Shown: in pieces, positions 56,367-64,000 of the stretch
How positions within the stretch are numbered: the first letter of the stretch is position 1
How the letters are laid out: each line of letters begins with the position of its first letter
Origin: Auriscalpium vulgare
Taxonomy: Eukaryota; Basidiomycota; Agaricomycetes; Russulales; Auriscalpiaceae
Direction of reading: 5' to 3'
DNA: 64,000 nt
Assembly: GCA_019915015.1 (NCBI GenBank)
Contig: JAHBBC010000002.1
Coordinates: forward strand, 124,001 to 188,000
The notes under the pieces: generated by a model
The model's input: only the letters and a program-made list of their open reading frames with translations
Databases searched by the model: none
What the model was told of the DNA's origin: nothing
Position numbers and translations under genes: made by a program

Positions 56367-58068
56367 ATGCCGTTCGACCCTTCCGAGTCGCGCGACGCGG
56401 ACATCCGCATGTCATATCAGTCCATCATACAAGAGGGTTCTCTGAACTGGTTTGCCGCCCCTCAAAGTCCCTCTCCGCGACAGAATTCTCATGCGATCTC
56501 CCTGTGTATATAGGTTGCTACTGAGCTATGGCAAGGTACGTTTCCCAGCGCTCAGTGTGCTCCGTTCACCCCTCGAAACTCGCCGGCAGTGGTCTGCGGG
56601 TCTCAAACTCGTTGCTGCCGGTTCGCAAGGTCTCAACGAGTTGAAAGAACACGTAACATCTGACGAGGTTCACTTTGCTTTTGTCCGCGAGCACGTTGAC
56701 GGGGAGAACTTCTTGGTGATTGTTGCATACATTCCCGACAAGATTTCGGGCTTGCGAAGAGGTATGGTGTCTCTGTTCTGTTGTGTCACTTTGAGGGCTT
56801 CACTAATGTTGTGAAGCGAGAGCATTTGTCACCTCGAGGACAGTGCAGTCTTGGTTCAAGGTGAGAACATCTCCAGGCATCATGATCTCAGCTGTATGCC
56901 AATCTCACGCACACAGGCCCATCAAGGCATGCTCACCATTTCCCATATGGACCGCCTGAACCCATCCTCAGTCATGGCAGCCGTCCGGTCTCCCAGTACC
57001 GGCGGTCGTGACTCACGCTCGCCATCGCGCACACCTCCACCAGCCGTACACTCAGCCGCACCCACCTCCCCTCCCCACTCGTTTCCCGGCTTTCTCGTCC
57101 CCACCCAATACTGAAAAGGCACTCCCACACGCCCCTTACCCATCAGTTGACCTGGTGCGGCGCGTACAGTCAGACAGCCCACCTGTGTCGCGCTTCCTCC
57201 CGCCAGAGGAGCGCGCGCGCCGACGGCAGTCGATGCAGCGGCGTGCTGTGATTGAAGAGCGCGAGGCCATGCGAGCGGAGGCAGATCGCCAGGCCCATAT
57301 CAAGGCCCAGAAGGCTGAGATCTTGCGGCGCTCAGAAGAGGAGGATGCGCGCCGGCGCGCTTCCCTCGAGGAGGAGCTTCAGAGGCGCAACCTGACCCGT
57401 GCGCAACGCGAGGCGGAGGAACGTGAGGCGGAAGCCGAGCGCGTGCGGCAGAAGGAGGAAAAGCGCCGCCACGACGCGGAGAGGCGGCAGGCAGAGCAGC
57501 GGCGGATAGAGGAGTGGCGTGCGGAGGAGGAGCACCGCGTGGAGGAGCTTGCGCGGCAGGAGGCGCTGTTCCAGGAGCTCGCGGCGGAGAGGCTGAAGGA
57601 CGCGAGCGCGGAGGCCGTGCGCGAGAAAAAGGAGAAGGTTAGGGCAGGGACTCAAGTGCTGATGAGCGGGTGGGTGACGATGCAGTCGGCGCCGTCGCTT
57701 GTGTGGAAGCGGAGGTACTTCCAGCTGACGAGCACATCGATGAAATTGTATAAGAGCGAGAAGGTACGCTTGCGCGTCAATTATACGCCAACGTTTCTCA
57801 TACATCAGCAGGACATGTCCCATCCGCTGGAAGACCTGAATCTGCGCAACGCGCTTAGCGCTGTGAACGAGTGGTACCAAGGATTTGAAGACCTGCGTGC
57901 CATCCCGCATTCGTTTGGCCTCGTGTTCCGCGATGGGAAAGAGAGCCTGTCGATGTACACTGACTCCGACCACGAAAAGGCGAGTTTCAACTGCCGGAAA
58001 CTGCCATTTGCTCTGCTCATCGTTTCATGCAGTACGCTCTGATGGGGTTCTTGCTCACCTACACGTAG
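56367..58068 (+). CDS. ADF-H, coiled-coil and PH domain protein (actin-binding)
   Basis: The start at 56367 gives MPFDPSESRDADIRMSYQSI. Splicing joins SLNW to LLLSYGK, and further exons give LKLVAAGSQGLNELKEHVTS, VHFAFVREHVDGENFLVIVA, PDKISGLRR and AFVTSRTVQSWFK, HQGMLTISHMDRLNP. This is an ADF/cofilin-homology domain of the drebrin/Abp1 type. After a Pro/Ser-rich linker comes a long charged coiled coil rich in Glu/Arg/Ala (57.2-57.65 kb, for example EELQRRNLTRAQREAEEREA). A PH domain follows (VLMSGWVTMQSAPSLVWKRR, IPHSFGLVFRDGKESLSMYT). A GC-AG intron (57980-58032) restores the last PH helix (YALMGFLLTYT), with stop at 58066-58068. One frame change near 57.0 kb needs an intron whose borders I could not fix. 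It probably couples actin to membrane phosphoinositides. Confidence 0.75.
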
Positions 58069-58624
58069 ACGCCGTTTTCTTCTGGTCTCTCATCTGATCT
58101 AGTATACCCTGGACTGTATTTGTTTTGTCTGAAGTATACCCCCGGAGCTGTAGCGCTATCTGTCCGCATAGTTGTTATGATATTAGTAATCTTGTCACTG
58201 CACACCTTGCCACGGAAGGGACACCGACAAATATTGGCCTGCACGACGAGGGGAATCTCTCTCTTAATACCGTCTTCCAGACTGCACTCGTCATTAGTAG
58301 AGTTATTTGAAGTCATACATGCCGGCCAGCGAGTCGACCACCGGCTTTTACGTGGACAATTTGACCATACACTGCACGATGGCGCTTTTACTCCTAGAAG
58401 CACTCCAGCACTACTACTTACTGGCATACTCAAGTACCACATCATTGGAGGTATACTTAGGTATACTTACACTCAGAAGTGACCGAACGGTGACTAGTAC
58501 TACGTCACGCGAGCTCGACGCGTAAGTATGCCTTACCTAATCCACAGTTTGGCTCGCGTCGTTCTCTCTTCCCTTCTACATTTTCGCTTCAATCCTCCTT
58601 CGACCCCTATTAAGTACGCAAAAA
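58069..58624. other. Intergenic region with inverted AGTATACC motifs
   Basis: This holds the 3' flank of the ADF-H/PH gene and the CCT3 promoter. AGTATACC occurs at 58101-58108 and 58133-58140, and its reverse complement at 58450-58457 and 58460-58467. The near variant AGTATGCC occurs at 58525-58532, and in reverse at 58423-58430. A 128-codon minus-strand frame inside has no recognisable family. Confidence 0.5.
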
Positions 58625-60738
58625 ATGTCGATGGGAGGGCAAACACCTGTGTTTGTTATGAGTGCGCTTTCTCACCATTTTTCCGGGCTTTTTCCTGACT
58701 GTCGGATGGCTAGATACTGCGCCCGAGAGGCAGTCGGGACGGAAGGCACAGATCTCGAACATCACGGCGGCAAAGGTGTGCAAAGCTTCGTAAGGGCTTG
58801 CTATGACTGATTTTTGTGATCATAGACTGTAGCCGACGTCATCCGGACGTGTCTTGGCCCAAAATCCATGTTGAAGATGCTCCTGGATCCAATGGGCGGC
58901 ATCATGTGCGTGTCTACTTTTTATCACTGCATTGCACATCTTACCTCCGCCCTCTCAGCTTGACAAACGATGGAAACGCGATCCTGCGTGAAATTGACGT
59001 CGCTCATCCGGCAGCGAAGAACATGATTGAACTCAGTCGGACACAGGACGAGGAGTGCGGGGATGGGACGACATCGGTCATCGTGCTTGGTATGTAGGTC
59101 TTTGTGTCCCGTCAGATCGGCCATTAATTCCACCAGCCGGCGAGATCCTCGCACAGTCCTTAGCACAGCTCGAGCGCGACATACATCCCGTGGTGATCAT
59201 CTCGGCGTACAACAAAGCCCTTCAGACCGCCCTCGATATCGTCACGCGCGTCTCCGTGCCCATAGACACGTCCGACGATGACCAGATGCTCGCATTAATC
59301 AAGTCGTCCATCGGCACCAAATTTGTCATCCGGTGGTCCGACCTCATGTGCAAGCTCGCGCTCGACGCTGTACGCACCGTCGCGGCGGACGAGGGCGGCA
59401 TCCGCACGGTCGACATCAAGCGCTACGCGCGCGTTGAAAAAGTCCCCGGCGGCGAGATCGAGGAGTCGCGGGTGCTCGACGGCGTCATGCTCAACAAGGA
59501 TATCACGCACCCACAGATGCGTCGCCGCATACACAACCCCCGCATCGTGCTACTTGATTGCCCTCTGGAGTACAAGAAGGGCGAGAGCCAGACGAACATT
59601 GAGATCTCGAAGGAGGCGGATTTCGCACGCATCAACCAGATTGAAGAGGAGCAGGTGAAGGCGTTGGTGGACCGCATCATGGAGTTCAAGCCCGATCTTG
59701 TTATCACGGAGAAGGGGATTTCAGGTGCGCTTGATGTTTTGATTAGTTCTGGAGCATGGTCTCACATCATGCAGACTATGCACAGTACTTCCTCGCGAAG
59801 GCCAACATCTCAGCACTGCGTCGGGTGCGGAAGTCTGACAACAATCGTATCGCGCGTGCAGTCGGTGCCACTATCGTCAACCGCGTCGAGGACCTGCGCG
59901 AGTCTGATATCGGCACAAAATGCGGACTGTTCAACATCGAGAAGGTCGGCGATGAGTGCGTCTCCCTCTCATGTCTAGCTTTGCCTTTCGTGACACCCAT
60001 ACGCCATTTCAATCTAGGTACTTCACTTTCTTGACAGAATGTACCACGCCTAAAGCCTGTACGATCCTCCTGCGTGGTCCTTCCAAGGACATCCTGAACG
60101 AGATTGACCGGAACCTTGCCGACGCGATGTCCGTCGCACGCAACGTCGTGTTTAACCCGAGGCTCGTGCCGGGTGGCGGTGCGGTCGAGATGGCCGTGTC
60201 GGTCGGCCTGCACGCACACGCGCGCAGCGTGACAGGCGTAGAGGCGGGCCCATTTAGGGCGGTCGCGGATGCGATGGAGGTCATCCCGCGGACGCTCGTG
60301 CAGAATGCCGGCGGAAATGCCATCCGCGTGTTGACTGAGCTCAGGGTGAGTGGACTACGCGTGATACACAGGGAAGTCTGTTACTTATCCGGTTGGCAGG
60401 CGAAACATGCGAATGGCGAGTACTCATGGGGGATCAATGGCGATACGGGGAGATTGCCGACATGAAAACGTACGGTCTGTATGAGTCTGCAAGTGTGAAG
60501 GTACGAGCATCATTATCTATGTGCGCCGCCACAACTAATCTAATGATCAGATTCAAACCTTCAAAACCGCTATCGAGGTGGGTTTCAGTCTTTGCGTTCA
60601 CGCGCCTATGCTAACATGTCGTTGTTCTCAGGCGGCGCGCGTACTTCTTCGCGTAGACGACGTCGTACAGGCAACCAGGAAAGAGCGCCAGCAAGAGCAG
60701 GGCGGCGGTGCGATGCCTGAGGAGCCGGTAGAGGGCTA
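58625..60738 (+). CDS. CCT3: Chaperonin TRiC/CCT subunit gamma
   Basis: Function: one of eight subunits of the cytosolic ATP-dependent chaperonin that folds actin and tubulin. The start at 58625 gives [12 protein letters not shown]. Introns are removed to give [20 protein letters not shown] and [20 protein letters not shown]. The nucleotide-binding region reads [20 protein letters not shown] and [20 protein letters not shown] (GDGTT is the catalytic loop). The apical domain includes [18 protein letters not shown], and the return equatorial part has [19 protein letters not shown]. The end is [16 protein letters not shown], with stop at 60736-60738. A short exon (DYAQ) is needed between 59.7 and 59.8 kb. 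Length and motif order match CCT gamma and the gene is intact. Confidence 0.96.
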
Positions 60739-60913
60739 GAGCTGTGTAGTAGTAGCAGTAACACTGCAGAATGTACATTGTCTTTGTCAGCGGCCCTATT
60801 GGAGACACTTGGCTTGTGGTCGTCCTCTGCGCTCCCCGCACCGTCCACGACAGCGTTGCACGTCCGCCCCGTGCTATTCATCCTCGTCGTCGTCGTCGGC
60901 GCCGACCAGCACA

Positions 60914-62318
60914 ATGGTAGCCCAGCCCCGCTTCCCCGCCCGCTCGCCCGCGTCCCACGCTCACCTGCCCCCACAGCTCACCCAAAAGTCTCTTCCCTCT
61001 ATGGACCATGTTCCCTACAACCCCTACCAGCGCTCCCTCGCAGCCTACAACGACCTTAACAACCCTCTTCACCTCACCCCCCTCATCCACCCGACGCCCC
61101 ACCAGCCGCCTGCCCAGTTCATCGGCGCACATGGCGGCCCAGGTCTCGGTCAAGGCCAGAGCCAAATGAGCCTTTCCGTCGACCCCCTCAACCCATCGCT
61201 CGGCGCTGTGAATGCCACACCTCTCGGTCCTGGTGAGGAGGGCAAGATATACCAGCTGGTGGTCGACTTGATGGACCCAGAGACGCGCGAGGCCGCGCTG
61301 CTCGAGCTTAGCAAGAAACGGGAGCAGTTCGAGGACCTCGCGCTCGTCCTCTGGCATGCATTCGGTATGTGGTAGCCTTGGACTGCGCTGGTATATGTGT
61401 CTGACAGTGGCTTGGCGGTAGGAATCATGCCTGCTCTGCTCCAGGAGATAGTGTCGGTGTACCCACTGTTGTCTCCGCCAAACCTGACTGCGCACGTTTC
61501 CAACCGCGTGTGTAATGCCCTGGCGCTGCTTCAGTGCGTTGCGTCGCACCCGGAAACGCGTCAGCTCTTTCTAAACGGTGGGCCTTCTCTTCACATCCTG
61601 GTTCGCCTTGTCTGATGCTGGTTCCAGCGCACATCCCCCTCTTCCTGTATCCCTTTTTGAACACGACGTCGAAAACGCGGCCTTTCGAGTACCTCCGTCT
61701 CACGTCCCTCGGTGTCATCGGCGCTCTCGTCAAGGTATGTGCTCCTCTGTCTCATTACCTTAGTCTTGTCGTCGTCTGACCTCTGACCTTGCCAGCAAAA
61801 CGATAACAACACAGTCATCCACTTCTTGCTTTCGACCGAGATAATCCCTCTCTGCCTCCGGATCATGGAGACGGGCTCTGAGCTTTCCAAAACTGTCGCC
61901 ATTTTTATTGTGCAGAAGATCCTGCTCGACGAGACGGGTCTCACGTACATTTGTCATACCTACGAGCGTTTCTTTGCCGTCGGGACCGTCCTCAGCAACA
62001 TGGTCAACCAGCTCGTTGAGACGCAGGCCGTACGTCTGCTCAAACACGTCGTGCGGTGCTATCTACGCTTGAGCGACAACCCAAGGTGCGGGAGGACTCT
62101 TTGATGTGGCATATGTCTGTGCTAATGTGATTGTAGGGCCCGCGAGGCGCTGCGTGCGTGCCTTCCCGAACCGCTGCGGGACAACACTTTCGAGGGTCTT
62201 CTCAAGGTTCGTGTTGCTTCTCAGTGTGCACGGAGCTTGTCGTTGATGGACCACGCAGGGAGACATGGTCACAAAGCGCTGCCTCATCACGCTCCTCAAC
62301 AATCTCACTGAACAGTAA
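60914..62318 (+). CDS. CAF40: CCR4-NOT subunit Caf40/CNOT9 (RCD1)
   Basis: Function: an armadillo-repeat subunit of the CCR4-NOT deadenylase that contacts NOT1 and RNA-binding proteins. The start at 60914 gives [20 protein letters not shown], a Pro/Gln-rich low-complexity N-terminus. The conserved core begins at [20 protein letters not shown] and runs [40 protein letters not shown]. Then comes [80 protein letters not shown] and [20 protein letters not shown]. The end is [12 protein letters not shown], with stop at 62316-62318. Five short introns are removed. It lies 175 nt downstream of CCT3 on the same strand. Confidence 0.96.
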
Positions 62319-62960
62319 ACCAGCAATCAACCATCTAATCTTATTGTCCGCCTATTCTCAACATCTTCCAAGTTTTCCCTTTCATTCCTGCATTCGGTTT
62401 CTCGAACAATCCAATTAGCCGGTCGTCATCGCTGTGTATGTGTTGTATACCACTCTCCCTGTGCCCGCTTGCGTCTTCGTTGTGTCTTGCTTTGCCTCGC
62501 CCCTTGACTAAGTATTCTATCGATATTACGACTACGACGTACCTACGACTTGTACCTAAGTACCTACTTCCGATACTACAGAGCGGCAGGCGAGGTGTGC
62601 GCGGATTCCCCCCCATCGGATGGCAGAACTTGTATAATACATACAAAAGCTATGTGTACGAGATGAATTCAATTTAAGAGTTATTTTACTTCGATTTTTC
62701 TGCAACGTGATCGGTGAGTATTTCTGACACCAGAAGCTCACCGTCTGAACCTTGCGACGTTGCAGGCGTCTTCAGACGACAGGATCCTCCCGAAAGATGG
62801 GTTACCGGTCTGCGCGCCACCAGAATTCGTTCACGCTCACTCGCGTTCAACGTCACGCGTTAACTACTGGTCGAGGAGGTGAGCGGCGACATAAATTAAG
62901 ATTAGTACAATGTGACCCCGGGTATCTGATTCCAGCCAAGTCTCTAGTCGACTATTACAC
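62319..62960. other. Convergent intergenic region CAF40 / CDF gene
   Basis: This 642 nt lies between two convergent genes. It contains a repeated ACCTAC/TAAGTACC pattern around 62538-62572 and an AT-rich patch (62635-62700) likely to be a 3' end. No gene is recognised. Confidence 0.45.
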
Positions 62961-64000
62961 TCAGCGATGCGCCGACGATGGCGCATCCTCGACCTGAATT
63001 GTGAGCTCCTCCAGCCCGGGTAGCCTGCTCCGTAGGAGGCTGTCCACGCGATCAACGACGTCGTCCACTCTGCTCCGCGGCGCGACCTGCACATGCACAG
63101 ACCCGATGACGCTCGACGCGTCTTTTGGCCAGAAGTGCGCCGTTGTGTAGGACTCCAGGCCATTCACAGACGGAAGCTAACGGACATAGAGGTTTCAGCC
63201 AAAGAAAGAACAGGTAGGAGGCGTACCTCGGCGAGGGCCTCAGAGATGCCCGCGGAGCGATCGTCCACGTCCAGTGCGAGCACTTTACCGTGTCGATGAC
63301 GAGCGGGATCACACTCGCTGCGATGACAGCAGCGATGAAGAGACGCGATCGATCGAAGCAGTCCAGCAGTACCACTGGATGAGATGTCGACCTGCCACAG
63401 CCCAGGACCTATATAAGAACATTCGGTGCCCAATGTATCCTATATGGATGACTCGGCAGACGTGCAGCAACACACGGATACGCACAGCCATGACGTGGAA
63501 ACATGCGCATATTATGGTATGCCCTTCGTGGTATCTGTGGCCCACATGCGTCGTGCGTTCGGAGATGATGGCCATGGTCGTGCGACGCGAACTCGTCACC
63601 GATCGGTAGTCGGTCACAGGTGAGAATGTCTCTTCGCCTTCTGAACGCAGGGCGTCCAGGCGTGAACCGCCGTTGGCCTGGTCATGATTGATGCGCAACG
63701 ACGGTGCGCGTAGGTGCCGTCCAGCACGGGCGTTGCCGTTGCCGTAGAGGATGGGCTCAGTCTGCGACGTCGACAGGGTATGAATGTCTGCCGAAAGCGC
63801 TTGAGTGGGTGCTGTGAGCAGCGACGTTGAGCGGTTATGTGTGCGCCCGTGCACGCCGTTGGTCAGCCCGTTCGGGCGATGTTGGTGAAGGGGCGAGTGT
63901 GGCGGGGCGTGTGCATGGGCATGGGAGTGCGAACGGGAGTGAGAGTGAGGATGAGACGGCGAGTGAGAGTGAGAGTGATTGTGAGAGGTGCTACTCGAAT
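62961..64000 (-). pseudogene. Cation diffusion facilitator (Zn) transporter, 3' part, reading frame broken
   Basis: The gene enters from beyond the right edge. On the minus strand a His-rich loop (HNHSHSHS-type, then HAHAHAPPHSPLH; 63870-64000) leads to a Ser-rich stretch. Fragments of the last membrane helices follow (HNMRMF, HVMA, DTLG, LIQWY-WT, LFIAAVIAASVIPLVIDT). The cytosolic C-terminal CDF domain comes last: KVLALDVDDRSAGISEALAE, an intron, then LPSVNGLESYTTAHFWPKDA and RLPGLEELTIQVEDAP, with stop at 62961-62963. Family: Zn2+/H+ antiporters of the Msc2/ZnT type. The helix fragments lie in three phases and no consistent set of introns joins them, for example at IDT to KVLAL around 63290. 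It is either a decaying gene or a stretch of assembly errors; if the latter, this is a normal CDS. Confidence 0.6.

Overview
This window is nuclear DNA from a filamentous fungus, most likely a basidiomycete of the Agaricomycetes. The genes are broken by many short introns, usually about 50-70 nt, with GTRNGT-type donors and in places a CTAAC branch point. The products are typical fungal housekeeping proteins: pyruvate carboxylase, clathrin heavy chain, a GDP-mannose transporter, a Zn2Cys6 transcription factor, the Shr3 chaperone and a Bem3-type RhoGAP. I saw no rRNA, tRNA, CRISPR array or intact transposon.

Layout. 0.8-2.4 kb (-): Tsr4/PDCD2-like ribosome-assembly protein. 3.5-7.0 kb (+): Zn2Cys6 transcription factor. 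8.4-9.6 kb (+): Rho3-type GTPase. 10.1-16.3 kb (-): clathrin heavy chain. 16.6-17.7 kb (-): PQ-loop protein Any1. 18.2-19.8 kb (+): Golgi GDP-mannose transporter. 20.7-25.7 kb (+): pyruvate carboxylase. 26.1-28.1 kb (-): MYND-finger protein. 31.1-32.4 kb (-): nitronate monooxygenase-like flavoprotein. 33.2-34.0 kb (+): SmB. 38.5-39.3 kb (-): small Cys-rich Ecl1-like protein. 40.4-43.5 kb (-): SET-domain methyltransferase. 43.7-44.5 kb (-): Shr3-like chaperone. 44.9-49.7 kb (-): PX-PH-RhoGAP protein. 50.7-56.1 kb (-): Mms22/Mus7-like repair protein. 56.4-58.1 kb (+): ADF-H/coiled-coil/PH protein. 58.6-60.7 kb (+): CCT3. 60.9-62.3 kb (+): Caf40/CNOT9. 63.0 kb to the window end (-): cation-diffusion-facilitator transporter with a broken reading frame.

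The genes do not form a dedicated biosynthetic or defence cluster. The left half is enriched in endomembrane and polarity genes (RHO3, CHC1, ANY1, VRG4). The segment from about 30 to 50 kb is visibly richer in G+C, carries a 4.5-kb gene-free stretch (34.0-38.5 kb), and is full of long spurious open frames on both strands.

The most distinctive signals are in gene structure. Pyruvate carboxylase needs a 5-nt micro-exon, and a separate 17-nt exon encodes its biotinyl-lysine. SmB has a first coding exon that is only the start codon. Two genes use GC-AG introns. The transporter at the right edge shows several frame breaks within about 300 nt. I did not find a convincing novel multi-gene system.
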